This document shows positions 1 through 9,265 of a DNA stretch of 64,000 bases, in pieces. The position numbers and the translations under genes were made by a program. Origin of the DNA: DIGJ01 sp041739345 (GTDB taxonomy: Bacteria > Bacillota > Clostridia > Lachnospirales > Lachnospiraceae); the NCBI GenBank assembly GCA_041739345.1, contig JBGSNZ010000004.1, forward strand, positions 1-64,000. The letters run 5' to 3'. Positions within the stretch are counted from its first letter, which is position 1, and each line of letters begins with the position of its first letter. A model generated the notes under the pieces. The model ran no database searches. It was given only the letters and a program-made list of their open reading frames with translations, and was not told the DNA's origin.

Positions 1-134
1 GTGGAGATTTTCACTCCAGAGAAATCTTGCTTTCAGAACTCTTGATTCGTTTTTGCATCCGCATCGTAATCGCTGTTCTTAATACGCAAAATAGCCCTAA
101 CCTAAGTTAGGACTGGTGCGACTGCCTGTCGCAC

Positions 135-166
135 AAAAAGACCGCACCTTACGGCACGGTCTTTTT
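135..166. terminator. Bidirectional intrinsic terminator
   Basis: The arms AAAAAGACCG and CGGTCTTTTT form a 10-bp stem around a 12-nt loop. The terminal A/T runs give a U-tract on either strand. It directly follows the GTGCGAC hairpin at 116-134 and probably ends whatever transcript enters from the left edge. Confidence 0.7.
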
Positions 167-345
167 ATAATATAACGAGCAGTCGACACTAAGGTACTTC
201 ATTCAAAATCAAATATAGGATATAAAACAGATTTACGTAAAAACGATCGACTGCGAATTTTTATTTTTTATGTAATCCGTTTCATCCCACACATCATTAT
301 ATGCATACCTTTTGTATCGATTACCCTTTTTTTATATTTTTTATT

Positions 346-388
346 AAAATAAAAAGGAACTGTTGAAAAATACATTTACAACAGTTCC
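346..388 (-). terminator. Terminator of the DUF2804-to-SpoIIQ-like operon
   Basis: A perfect 10-bp stem (GGAACTGTTG 356-365 with CAACAGTTCC 379-388) is followed on the minus strand by a T-rich tract. It lies 15 bp past the stop codon of the SpoIIQ-like gene. Confidence 0.85.
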
Positions 389-403
389 TTCATCTTTTAC
401 ATC

Positions 404-1180
404 TTAGCGTAACACCAAGAGAGGATCTACATTTTCGTCATCTTGAATCACTTGGAAGTAAAGATTCGTACCTTCTTCTACATAGTACTTAGTTGGTGCA
501 TCTAGTGTACCCAAGTAGCTTTTTTCAGAAACGTAGTCTCCAACCTTCCATGAAATATCTTCCAAGTTTCCATATACTAGTTGATATCCATCTCCAATTG
601 ACATGGTAAGTGTCGTTCCAGTTTCTTCGTCTTCTTCAATTGAAGTAACGACTCCATTGTATGCGCACAACACATCCATATCCTCCGTTCCGGAAATAAT
701 CATTGCCGGATTACATTTGTACTGAGCCAGTGTTTTAAAATAGATGGATTTATCCATACTATATGGTAGCAAGACATCTCCACTGATTGGCCATAGCAAA
801 CCTTTTTCCTCATCAAAAGTCAAATTAGAAATACGTTCGCTTTGACTGATTACTGGTGCAATTGCTGGTTCTTCTTCTGCTGCTACTTCCTCTGCCACTT
901 CAGTTGCTTTCACGTCTTCTGTCGTAGCCACTTCCTCTTTCAGTTCATTTTGCACCTGTTTTGTATCTATAATTTCATTATCCGCAACCGTTATATCTGG
1001 TTGAGTTTCTTCCACCAAAGATGCTTCGGGCTCATTTTCAGCAATTTTTGGCGCATTCTCATTCTCATCGGTAAGCACATTTGCACTTATTATACCTACT
1101 GCAAGAATGGCTATCACTCCCACTAGAAGTGATATATAAAATCCTTTTTGTTTAAAAAAAGCTTTTACCTTATCATTCAC
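404..1180 (-). CDS. SpoIIQ-like membrane protein with degenerate M23 (LytM) domain
   Basis: The 258-residue product has a short cytoplasmic N-terminus, one membrane segment (about residues 15-34), an acidic low-complexity linker (about 40-110) and a C-terminal LytM/M23 fold. The zinc ligands of active M23 peptidases are absent: the usual H-x3-D region reads CNPAMII and the usual HxH region reads NLYFQV. It is therefore probably a non-catalytic binding or scaffold domain. SpoIIQ of the forespore membrane is the closest role I know, where it pairs with SpoIIIAH across the engulfment space. I chose the GTG at 1180 because a strong GAGGTGAT Shine-Dalgarno precedes it. An in-frame ATG at 1228 has no good site. 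It is the last gene of the operon, downstream of RDD. The SpoIIQ assignment is inferred from architecture and could instead be a generic M23-like protein. Confidence 0.7.
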   Translation of the reverse strand: MNDKVKAFFKQKGFYISLLVGVIAILAVGIISANVLTDENENAPKIAENEPEASLVEETQPDITVADNEIIDTKQVQNELKEEVATTEDVKATEVAEEVAAEEEPAIAPVISQSERISNLTFDEEKGLLWPISGDVLLPYSMDKSIYFKTLAQYKCNPAMIISGTEDMDVLCAYNGVVTSIEEDEETGTTLTMSIGDGYQLVYGNLEDISWKVGDYVSEKSYLGTLDAPTKYYVEEGTNLYFQVIQDDENVDPLLVLR

Positions 1181-1238
1181 TCTAATCACCTCATTTGTAT
1201 TGTCTCCAATTTGAAATGAAGTATTCAAAGGTTTGATA

Positions 1239-1841
1239 TTATTCTTCTACATTTTTCTCTAACTTTTGATTTTCTAATTCAAAAGTTTTATTTTCAGTTG
1301 TTTCATCTTTAAATTCGCTTTTTTCCGACTCATTTTGTATTACTGTTTTTGTTATAAGATAAGTTTCTTTCAAATCTTTTTCTTTGTTCTTTTCTTCAAA
1401 ATCATAGACAACCCAAGTATCACATAAAATATCATGTAAGCCTCTCTTTTGTGAATCTACTCCAATCAGGAAATATCCAATACACATGATTGCAGTGGAT
1501 ATATATTTACCAATTGTTTCACGATAAAACACCGTAAAAAATGATAATTTGTCTTCTTCTCCAATTACTTTTATGTTTAATAGTTTCTTCCCAAGAGTAG
1601 CACCTTCATAATAAATCATCAATACATAATAAGTGGTTGCTAATAAGTAAATCACAATATCGATAAAAGAAAACCGAAAAATTACATTTTTTAAAAGCGG
1701 ATTGCTCCCAACTGATAATGCGGATAACCACATTGGCACTCTTACAATGAAAAGAAGTGCAAACACAATGATTCCGTCTATGAATGCTGCAGAAAGTCTT
1801 ACAAAAAATCCTGCATATTGGGGTTTATTTATTTCCTGCAT
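1239..1841 (-). CDS. RDD family membrane protein
   Basis: The 200-residue product matches the RDD family: an N-terminal segment containing R-L-x-A-x-x-I-D, then two or three further hydrophobic segments, with a GATLGKKLLNIKV motif of the family between them. A charged Lys/Glu-rich tail of about 50 residues follows. Function is unknown; some RDD proteins are linked to ion exchange. I prefer the ATG at 1841 to the one at 1859, because a GGGGTG site lies upstream and the family-conserved sequence begins right after it. The start lies inside the 3' end of sppA, so the two genes are probably translationally coupled. Confidence 0.75.
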   Translation of the reverse strand: MQEINKPQYAGFFVRLSAAFIDGIIVFALLFIVRVPMWLSALSVGSNPLLKNVIFRFSFIDIVIYLLATTYYVLMIYYEGATLGKKLLNIKVIGEEDKLSFFTVFYRETIGKYISTAIMCIGYFLIGVDSQKRGLHDILCDTWVVYDFEEKNKEKDLKETYLITKTVIQNESEKSEFKDETTENKTFELENQKLEKNVEE

Positions 1842-2841
1842 AGTATAATGGCACCCCATTTCCTTCTTTTTCTAAAAATTCAGATAAAACCTGTGCATCC
1901 GATTTGGATGCTACTCCCTTGTACGTTGACACAAGAGAAGAAAATAAATTTTCACTAGTAAAGGATGGTTCGTATACGATCGTACCGCCGCCAACTTCCT
2001 TGCGAAATGCTAATTCATACGCATCATAAGCACTTACTTCATCGATTAATCCGTTCTCTTTTGCCTGTTTTGCGGTATATAAACGTCCATCTGCTAATGG
2101 TTTCACTTGTTCTACTGTCATATTTCTTCCTGTTGCGACAATAGTTACAAACTGTTCATATGATTCATCCACTAAGCTTTGCATAATTGCTCTTTGTTCT
2201 TTTGTGAGTTTTTTACCAGAAGACCCCATCGCCTTATTTACTCCGCTTGTTATATCTACTTCTTCTATCCCAATTTCATCAAATAAGTCGCTATAGTTAT
2301 AATAAGATATAATGACTCCAATCGATCCTGTCCATGCATTTCGGTTTGCAGCTACTTTATCCGCTGCCATAGAAATGTAGAATCCACCCGAACAAGCTTG
2401 GCTTTCCATATAAGCCCAAATAGGTCTCTGCGTTTCTTCTTTATATTCCATTAGTTTTAAGTATAATTCATCACTGTGATAAACCGTTCCACCAGGACTA
2501 TTTACACACAAAAGTATACCCTTATTGCTCTCTGAATCTATCATCTTATCAATGTAATCTATTGTACTTTGATGATCATAGCTTACCGTTGAGAATGCAC
2601 TAGAAGATCCCGCATCCTGAATCGTTCCCTCTACCCTAACAATACCTATGAAATTCTCACTTGGAAGATCTATGCTAACACTTTCACTTCCAAAAATACT
2701 TGCCATTTCTGAGGACATCATATTAGCTTCTCCTCCAGAAAACATCTGTGTTGCTATTTTATCAGAAAAAACACTACTCACTCCTGCTGTTATAAATATG
2801 ACTCCCGCAATCACGAGCCCTAGTATTTGTTTGTTTTTCAT
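1825..2841 (-). CDS. sppA: Signal peptide peptidase SppA (S49 family)
   Basis: This 338-residue membrane-anchored serine protease degrades leftover signal peptides in the membrane. One membrane segment (about 7-25) precedes the S49 domain. The catalytic nucleophile is Ser151 in QACSGGFY and the general-base lysine is Lys203 in TSGVNKAMGS, a spacing of 52 residues as in the short Bacillus-type enzyme. Its length fits the single-domain form. It starts 14 bp after glycogen phosphorylase ends and overlaps the RDD gene, so it is cotranscribed with both. Confidence 0.9.
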   Translation of the reverse strand: MKNKQILGLVIAGVIFITAGVSSVFSDKIATQMFSGGEANMMSSEMASIFGSESVSIDLPSENFIGIVRVEGTIQDAGSSSAFSTVSYDHQSTIDYIDKMIDSESNKGILLCVNSPGGTVYHSDELYLKLMEYKEETQRPIWAYMESQACSGGFYISMAADKVAANRNAWTGSIGVIISYYNYSDLFDEIGIEEVDITSGVNKAMGSSGKKLTKEQRAIMQSLVDESYEQFVTIVATGRNMTVEQVKPLADGRLYTAKQAKENGLIDEVSAYDAYELAFRKEVGGGTIVYEPSFTSENLFSSLVSTYKGVASKSDAQVLSEFLEKEGNGVPLYYAGNK

Positions 2842-2855
2842 TTGAAAATTTCTCC

Positions 2856-5312
2856 TTATATCTCAACTTTTATTTTATTTAAATGCCAAATTTCATCAAC
2901 ATATTCCTGAATGGTTCGATCGGAAGAAAATTTACCCGAATTTGCTACATTTAAAAGTGCAGCCTTTGAAAATACGCTTCGATTTCGATACATTGAATCA
3001 ATCTTTCTTTGTGCTTGTTCATAAGAGCGAAAATCTTTTAATATAAAATACTGATCGGCCGCTTCTCCACCATTTTTATCAAGTAAAGAATGATAGAGTT
3101 CTTGGAACAATCCTTGTTTTCCACAATCATAAGTTCCATCAACAAGCTGATTTACTACTCTTTTGATTCCTTCATCACCATCATAAATCTGTTTTGGATT
3201 ATATCCACCCTCATTTTCATATCGAATTACTTCATCGGAAGACAGTCCAAAGATAACCGCATTTTCCTCTCCCACTTCTTCTACGATTTCTACATTTGCT
3301 CCATCCATCGTTCCAATCGTGATTGCCCCATTTAACATAAACTTCATATTTCCGGTACCGCTTGCCTCTTTACTTGCTGTAGATATCTGTTCGGAAACAT
3401 CCGCAGCTGCAAATATTATTTCTGCATTGGATACACGATAATTTTCTATAAATACCACCTTAATCTTATTTTGAAGGGAAGTATCATTATTTACTACATC
3501 TGCAACGTTATTTATTAATTTAATAATCGCTTTTGCCCTGCGATATCCTGCAGAAGCCTTTGCCCCAAAAATAAAGGTTCTCGGATAAAATTCCATATCG
3601 GGATTTTTCTTAAGCGCATCATAAACATACATAACATGAAGGATATTTAATAATTGACGTTTATATTCATGTAGTCGTTTTACCTGAACATCAAAAATTG
3701 AATTTGGATCGACGTCTATCCCATTTTTTTCTTTGATGTATTTTGCCAGACGGACCTTGTTGCGATATTTAATCTCCATAAATTCATTTTGTGCTACCAC
3801 ATCATCCGAGAGGGGAGCAAGCTTCTTTAGCTCACTTAAATCTGTAATCCATCCAGCTCCGATTTTTGAGGTTACCCATTCTGCGAGCATTGGATTTCCA
3901 TGAAGCAAGAATCTTCGTTGTGTAATTCCATTGGTTTTATTGCTGAATTTTTCTGGCATCATCTGGTAAAAGTCTTTCAGCTGCTGTTTTTTTAAAATTT
4001 CAGTATGAAGCCTTGCTACTCCATTCACCGAAAATCCTCCAACAATCGCAAGATTTGCCATCCTCACCTGACCATTATATAAAATTGCCATTGCACTTAC
4101 TTTTTCTTGATTGCCCGGATATTGTTTTTCTATCTCCAGCAAAAAACGGCGATTAATTTCTTCTACGATCTGATAGATACGTGGTAATAACCTTTTAAAT
4201 AAATCCTGTGGCCATTTTTCTAAAGCTTCTGACATAATGGTATGATTGGTATATGCACAGCACTGATTCGTAATAGCAAATGCATCCTCCCAGCCCAAAT
4301 AATAGTCATCCATCAGGATACGCATTAATTCTGGAACGGTAACGGTTGGATGTGTATCATTCATCTGAAAACAGACCTTTTCTGGCAGCTTATGAATATC
4401 ATCATGACTGCGCATATATTTGTCCACTGCACGTTGTATGCTTGCGGAAACAAAAAAGTATTGTTGCTTGAGTCGAAGCTCTTTTCCAGCATAGTGATTA
4501 TCATTTGGATATAGAACTTCACAAATTGATTTCGCAAGATTTTGCTGTTCGACGGCCTTATGATAATCCCCTTTGTCAAAGGAATCTAAGTTAAAGGTGT
4601 TTGTCGACTCAGCGTCCCAGATGCGAAGCGTATTTACCATATTATTATTGAACCCTACAATTGGTATATCATACGGAACTGCACGTACGGACTGATAGCC
4701 TTCTTGGACAAATCGTTCTCTTCCGTTTTCATCCTTCTTGAACACAACCTGCCCGCCAAATTTTACCTCGACTGCATATTCTGCTCTCTTTACTTCAAAT
4801 GGATTTCCATTTCGAAGCCATTCATCTGGTACTTCGATTTGATATCCACCTTCGATTTTTTGTTTAAACATACCATATTTATAACGAATTCCACACCCAT
4901 AAGCAAAGTATCCTAGTGTCGCTAATGAATCTAGGAAACATGCTGCCAGTCTACCTAGGCCTCCATTTCCAAGTGCTGGATCCGGCTCCTCTTCTTCCAA
5001 TGCATGAAGATCAATACCAAGTTCTAAAAGTCCTTCTTTGATTGCCTGATTTCCTTCTAGATTTAGAATCATGTTTCCTAGTGTACGACCCATCAAAAAT
5101 TCCATCGATAAATAATACACAATTTTGGCATCTTCTTTTTCTCTTGCTTTATGTGTCGCGATCCACTGATCCATCACATAATCCTTGAGTGCATAGCAGA
5201 CTGCCTGAAACAGCTGCTGCTCATTTGCATCTTCTACCTCACGAAAGGAGAGCACTTTTAAATAATCGATAATTTCTTTTTTAAATTCTTCTTTGTTAAT
5301 TTCTTTTGCCAT
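2856..5312 (-). CDS. glgP: Glycogen/starch phosphorylase
   Basis: This 818-residue enzyme releases glucose 1-phosphate from alpha-1,4-glucans using phosphate and pyridoxal phosphate. The full family length is present. The PLP-lysine segment EASGTGNMKFMLNGA lies near residue 670, and the N-terminal EDPALGNGGLGRLAAC motif is intact. The start has an AGGAGG-type site. It sits between DUF2804 (39 bp upstream) and sppA. Glycogen turnover next to envelope or sporulation genes would fit reserve use during sporulation, but that link is an inference. Confidence 0.95.
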   Translation of the reverse strand: MAKEINKEEFKKEIIDYLKVLSFREVEDANEQQLFQAVCYALKDYVMDQWIATHKAREKEDAKIVYYLSMEFLMGRTLGNMILNLEGNQAIKEGLLELGIDLHALEEEEPDPALGNGGLGRLAACFLDSLATLGYFAYGCGIRYKYGMFKQKIEGGYQIEVPDEWLRNGNPFEVKRAEYAVEVKFGGQVVFKKDENGRERFVQEGYQSVRAVPYDIPIVGFNNNMVNTLRIWDAESTNTFNLDSFDKGDYHKAVEQQNLAKSICEVLYPNDNHYAGKELRLKQQYFFVSASIQRAVDKYMRSHDDIHKLPEKVCFQMNDTHPTVTVPELMRILMDDYYLGWEDAFAITNQCCAYTNHTIMSEALEKWPQDLFKRLLPRIYQIVEEINRRFLLEIEKQYPGNQEKVSAMAILYNGQVRMANLAIVGGFSVNGVARLHTEILKKQQLKDFYQMMPEKFSNKTNGITQRRFLLHGNPMLAEWVTSKIGAGWITDLSELKKLAPLSDDVVAQNEFMEIKYRNKVRLAKYIKEKNGIDVDPNSIFDVQVKRLHEYKRQLLNILHVMYVYDALKKNPDMEFYPRTFIFGAKASAGYRRAKAIIKLINNVADVVNNDTSLQNKIKVVFIENYRVSNAEIIFAAADVSEQISTASKEASGTGNMKFMLNGAITIGTMDGANVEIVEEVGEENAVIFGLSSDEVIRYENEGGYNPKQIYDGDEGIKRVVNQLVDGTYDCGKQGLFQELYHSLLDKNGGEAADQYFILKDFRSYEQAQRKIDSMYRNRSVFSKAALLNVANSGKFSSDRTIQEYVDEIWHLNKIKVEI

Positions 5313-5351
5313 AAAACCTCCAGTATGTCTCCTATGATGTTAACTAGTTGT

Positions 5352-6389
5352 CTAATAACGATTATGTACTATTTCAATTGCACATAAAAAATCCTTTACC
5401 ACAAGTTTTGTACCATCATCAAGAGTAACATTCGCATTCATTTTTCCAAATACCTGATGCTGATTGCTAATAATAACCTTTAAGTTAATATCTGCATTTC
5501 GATCAAGAATTGGTTCAAAGACGCCTTCAAATCTGCCATCGGTAGATAAAATTTTCCACGTCTTTGTATACAGATTGTTCCCATTTTTATCCTTTGGAAT
5601 GACAAAAGTCACGCCATCTATCTTATGTACTTTATGATTATAAAATAGAACATTTTCACTTGCACTACTTCGATCTGAAAAACCATAGCCCAAATTAAAT
5701 CCAAACGAAATACCATCAATCAATCCACTTCCAGTTCCCCAATACCATGTATTGTCGTACGTCCACACTCCTCTTCCCCAGTCTAATACTGCAAAGGAGG
5801 ATTCCTTATTCATGATATACTCGCTGTCTCCAATTGTTACTTTGCCATTTGCAGACATACAGTTTATCTTTTCATTGTAGTAAAAAGCAGTCTTTTTTTC
5901 CAGCCATGGTGTAGCAATGCACATACTTTCCATTTGAGGCTGGCAAAGTTCTATCTTTGCAGATAAGTCTTCTCTCTCAAAGAAATTTTTCCAAAAACAG
6001 TGTATGGTACGTTTATTGCCCTCCTTATAAAAGCGCAAAGAAACTTCCTTTGTTTTTACTTTTGCATATCCATCCTCAGAACTTGCTCCAAATCCATATT
6101 TTTTGCCTAGAGTCAAAGGTTGTATCATTGTTTTAGTTTGTTCTTTTGCATTCTTAAAATCAATAAACGATGCGCTAATTAGTCCCGCATACCCCAAATC
6201 AGAAATAGTAAATGCAAATGCAAAGGTATCATTGGTAATTAAATAATAATCCCATTCTTTTCTTCGAAACCAAGGTGCTTTTATCTGATTCCGGTTATAC
6301 TTCCATACTGGGCTTCTCGCCCATCCAGGCTCTGCTATCATTCCCTGGTCATTCAATAAATCCTGTTTTTGTTTTACTTCATGCTCCAT
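5352..6389 (-). CDS. DUF2804 family protein
   Basis: The 345-residue product resembles the DUF2804 family: an N-terminal G-x-x-x-PGWARSPVWKYNR segment, then a beta-rich body with repeated W/Y/G positions (WDYYLITND, VLDWGRGVWTY, WYWGTGSG). It has no signal peptide or membrane segment. Its biochemical role is unknown to me; the aromatic beta-sandwich look suggests lipid or sugar binding, which is speculation. I chose the ATG at 6389 because AGAAGAAGG lies 8 nt upstream, rather than the ATG at 6419. It is the first gene of the operon leading into glgP. Confidence 0.75.
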   Translation of the reverse strand: MEHEVKQKQDLLNDQGMIAEPGWARSPVWKYNRNQIKAPWFRRKEWDYYLITNDTFAFAFTISDLGYAGLISASFIDFKNAKEQTKTMIQPLTLGKKYGFGASSEDGYAKVKTKEVSLRFYKEGNKRTIHCFWKNFFEREDLSAKIELCQPQMESMCIATPWLEKKTAFYYNEKINCMSANGKVTIGDSEYIMNKESSFAVLDWGRGVWTYDNTWYWGTGSGLIDGISFGFNLGYGFSDRSSASENVLFYNHKVHKIDGVTFVIPKDKNGNNLYTKTWKILSTDGRFEGVFEPILDRNADINLKVIISNQHQVFGKMNANVTLDDGTKLVVKDFLCAIEIVHNRY

Positions 6390-6457
6390 GCGAAATACCT
6401 TCTTCTTTGAACAAATCAATTTCGTTCCTCATGTATGCTTTTTAGTTAATCCCTTTT

Positions 6458-6485
6458 ATTATATCAGACTCTTACCTATTGTAAA
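6458..6485 (-). promoter_or_regulatory. Sigma-A-type promoter of the DUF2804-glgP operon
   Basis: On the minus strand TTTACA (6480-6485) and TATAAT (6458-6463) are separated by 16 bp. The fold-back element at 6498 begins just 13 bp upstream of the -35 box. Confidence 0.65.
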
Positions 6486-6497
6486 TGTAATTCTGTA

Positions 6498-6835
6498 AAT
6501 TCTGGTTTAACGGCGCAGGACGGACGCAAGTCTTTGTTGATAAGTGACGCCAAGAAAGCCTGAGCAGTTTTGTCTTTATACAATTTACACGGCTCCCCTG
6601 CTAGGATTTTATATCAGTCGCATAAGCACTCCACGTAACCTCTAAGCAATCGAAAAATTGGCTCTTGGGAGCCGATTTTTGATAGAGTTTACGTTCCATA
6701 TGCTCTAATGATATAAAATCCTAGCAGGGGAGCCGTGTAAATTGAATGATAGATTATGAGCTCAGCCTTTCATGACTGACTACGAAATACGGTCTCGCTG
6801 GTTTACAATCGTTTCACACAGTAAAAACCAGAATT
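6498..6835. repeat. Family 1 fold-back element, copy A (inverted orientation)
   Basis: The element is bounded by AATTCTGGTTT (6498) and AAACCAGAATT (6825-6835). Inside, a perfect 35-bp inverted repeat pairs 6582-6616 with 6709-6743. Within that lies a conserved internal segment and an apical stem (6649-6664/6669-6683) with loop TTGG. Read on the minus strand, the core shows AAACTCTA before and TTAGAGGTT after the apical stem, as in copies B and C. The stem sequences themselves are unrelated to those of other copies. No protein-coding frame explains it. Confidence 0.85.
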
Positions 6836-6964
6836 TGGGGGAATTCGGTAAAATGTCAAAAGCAAACCCAGTGTATTATTTTTAATTGCCTACTAATGAG
6901 AATAATTTATCACTTGCTACCTTTGATATTTTCTTTATCAGATATAAATAATTCTTTTCTGCAA

Positions 6965-7292
6965 ATTACCAAATAACAACGGCACTTCAGACACAGCGGG
7001 GCGGTTTACCAAAATCAGCAATATGCGCGGTAGTCATAGTCTTCCTAATTCGAATGGAGCACAGGGGCTGGTCATAAAATCATTGTAGCATTATGAGGTG
7101 GAAAATCTAGGCAGAATGAGCTCCCAAAGAGCTCATTCTGCCTTGCTTAGAGGTTCTGCCGAGTGGTTATTGCGTCTGATTTTAAGACCAGACTCTGTGC
7201 TCCATTCGAATTTCGCAAACCATATACTCACCGCTCATCTTGCGTAACTTTCCAAAATCCCCGCGTCCGTCCTTCGTAGTTAAACCAGAATT
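6965..7292. repeat. Family 1 fold-back element, copy D
   Basis: Outer arms at 7047-7064 and 7195-7212 pair perfectly over 18 bp. A second stem pairs 7068-7082 with 7177-7191 (one mismatch). The apical hairpin 7110-7123/7129-7142 has a perfect 14-bp stem with loop CCAAA, and TTAGAGGTTCTGCCGA follows it. The right end, GTTAAACCAGAATT at 7279-7292, stops 2 nt from the stop codon of the Wzy-like gene. The left outer arm (about 6990-7046) is a diverged inverted copy of the right outer arm, so the left boundary is approximate. Confidence 0.8.
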
Positions 7293-7294
7293 AG

Positions 7295-9106
7295 TTATTC
7301 AAATTGACCATTTTTTAAGCGATAATTAATTGCGATACCGATTAGTAACCAAAAAATTGGTGCAACCGCTATGCATGAATCGTTTGATAATCCCATTAGC
7401 ATATAACCAAAGGTTCCTACTAAAATTGCAGCTCCAATTTGCGTCTCATAGGTTAACAATTTTGATTTCATATATAATCGAATACTTGTAACAAAATATA
7501 GCAGATAGAATACCAAGAATGCAATCATCGACACCACGCCTGTTTGTACTGCAATTTGCAGATATAGGTTATGAGGTTTGGTGATATTTTGATCCCCGTA
7601 GCCATAGTTGTACTTTCCGACGTATTCATCGTTTGGATAAACTAGTAAAAAGCTATCAGCACCGCTTCCAAGAAATACATATTTCTTAAGAAGTGGTAAT
7701 GTTCTGGACCAAATAAATCCTCGGTTACTAGCAAGCGTTTCTTTACCAATAAACAGGTTACTAAATTCTGGCTGCTCAATTTTATCAAGTTTACCTACAA
7801 TGGTAAGATATTTATATGTGTTATCGCCACTTTGATTTGTAAAATACCACGCCTTACCATCTATATTAATATCAACGTAATATAGATCCTGATAGGTTGC
7901 TAATCCTACCGTAAAATTAGGAAAGCGTTCATCCAAAACAGAAAGTGTCGCATCATCGATTTCGCTGACTGCAATTTTTTCTCCAGAACCATCGGTCAGA
8001 GACAACTGCTCTTCTAAGCTGTTTGCATTATCTACAAATTGAAAAACTAATTTATTTCCATTATAGACAACGGTGACATTATTATCGTTTGTTTCTATTT
8101 TTGAAAGTGCAGGTGCTTTGCTTTGAGTTGTACTCAGCGCATTTTTCAAGCTACTAATCAATGCATTCCCTTTTAGTGCATTTACTCCAAAAAAAGCGAT
8201 GCATAGTAAAAGTACCCCCACAAGTACAATCTTCCATTTTTCTAATACCTGTTTGCGAAACAGTACAAGAAAAAGCAGTAAGGATACCGCGATACACAAG
8301 ATACCGCTCTTTGAATTTGATCCAAATAAACTAATTACTACAGCAGCCAATAATGGAAGATAAGCTACTAGCATCTTGCGATTCTTATCCCCAAGAATCA
8401 GAACAATAATGATTGGTAATAGCAGACTTGCATATACGCCGACATAGTTTGGATTGTAAAGCGATGAATACGTTCTTCCCTTTTCAAAATTAAATTCCAT
8501 TTCTTCGTTTACAAGCATAGAAGGTAAATAGGTATACTTTCCAATTATCGACTTATAAAAATCGAGCCCAAACGCCTGGAATGCCCCAATCAAACATACG
8601 ATTCCACTACTGATTAATAGCCACTTTATAATTGTACGGATATCATCTGCATTACGAACAAATACATAACCATAATACGTTAAAATAACATATCCGAGCA
8701 GTACCCAAACGGATTCCATCTGCTGCGTTATTCCATGATATCCCCAATAAGAGAATTTTGAAAAGACGGTTGATAGCAAGCAAAGAATTGCATATACCAT
8801 AAGTGGTATCCAAGTTTTATAGGAATAAAAAACCTGGAGATCTTTTTGTTTTTTCAATTTACTTGCCGATGAAATCTTTAACGTATAAAAGTAACCCAAG
8901 AGACTTATCATCATTACCACAGCTAGTAGAATCATTGCTACCATTTTATAGTACAAAAAAGCATCCGCTTGCGTCCCCCTACCAAACCATGGATACGAAT
9001 CAAGTTTTGTATCATATCCATGATAATACATAATTAACGGTATAAATGCCACTAATATAAGTGGCAGTAAAAATCTATTCTTCTTTTGTTGTTTCGCTTT
9101 TGACAT
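7295..9106 (-). CDS. O-antigen ligase/Wzy-like polytopic membrane protein
   Basis: The product of about 603 residues has roughly twelve hydrophobic segments and a large extracytoplasmic region (about residues 325-470). It then carries the Wzy_C-type signature: RGFIWSRTLPL followed by GSGADSFLLVYP and KPHNLYLQIAVQTG. Such proteins polymerise or transfer undecaprenyl-linked glycans at the outer face of the membrane. No glycosyltransferase cluster is nearby, so its substrate is unknown. The start is probably one of the paired ATGs at 9106/9109, behind a G-rich site, rather than 9121. The gene is monocistronic and bracketed by fold-back repeats: D 2 nt past its stop codon and half copy E upstream. 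That is an unusual setting. Confidence 0.8.
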   Translation of the reverse strand: MSKAKQQKKNRFLLPLILVAFIPLIMYYHGYDTKLDSYPWFGRGTQADAFLYYKMVAMILLAVVMMISLLGYFYTLKISSASKLKKQKDLQVFYSYKTWIPLMVYAILCLLSTVFSKFSYWGYHGITQQMESVWVLLGYVILTYYGYVFVRNADDIRTIIKWLLISSGIVCLIGAFQAFGLDFYKSIIGKYTYLPSMLVNEEMEFNFEKGRTYSSLYNPNYVGVYASLLLPIIIVLILGDKNRKMLVAYLPLLAAVVISLFGSNSKSGILCIAVSLLLFLVLFRKQVLEKWKIVLVGVLLLCIAFFGVNALKGNALISSLKNALSTTQSKAPALSKIETNDNNVTVVYNGNKLVFQFVDNANSLEEQLSLTDGSGEKIAVSEIDDATLSVLDERFPNFTVGLATYQDLYYVDINIDGKAWYFTNQSGDNTYKYLTIVGKLDKIEQPEFSNLFIGKETLASNRGFIWSRTLPLLKKYVFLGSGADSFLLVYPNDEYVGKYNYGYGDQNITKPHNLYLQIAVQTGVVSMIAFLVFYLLYFVTSIRLYMKSKLLTYETQIGAAILVGTFGYMLMGLSNDSCIAVAPIFWLLIGIAINYRLKNGQFE

Positions 9107-9265
9107 CATAACCCCCCGCATTTGTTTTATTTACTCTTTTAAAATTATAACGATTTTTTATCAAATATAAAACTTAAGCTTTCTTAAGAAATCCTTGCTT
9201 TTCAAGAAAGTTATATTTGTCGTCCAAAGCGTCATGCTTTATATGTTTCATAAAGTAAACACATC

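Larger units (their letters stand above)
1..403. other. Left-edge stretch with no confident gene
   Basis: I cannot support a gene here. Short open frames run off the left edge on the plus strand and stop near 81 and 111, so the tail of a plus-strand gene is possible. The stretch holds a hairpin at 116-134 (GTGCGAC/GTCGCAC arms), a terminator at 135-166, an 8-bp inverted repeat at 179-186/247-254 followed by a T-rich tract, and the terminator of the next minus-strand gene. Confidence 0.5.

Noticed and set aside
842..1126. Plus-strand open frame opposite the SpoIIQ-like gene, rich in Cys, Phe and Trp.
   Set aside because: It is the reverse-strand shadow of the acidic linker, with no ribosome site and no family.
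6498..7292. Insertion sequence or MITE with terminal inverted repeats.
   Set aside because: No transposase or clear target-site duplication was seen, and the covarying stems differ between copies, unlike recent MITE copies. A very old MITE origin cannot be excluded.
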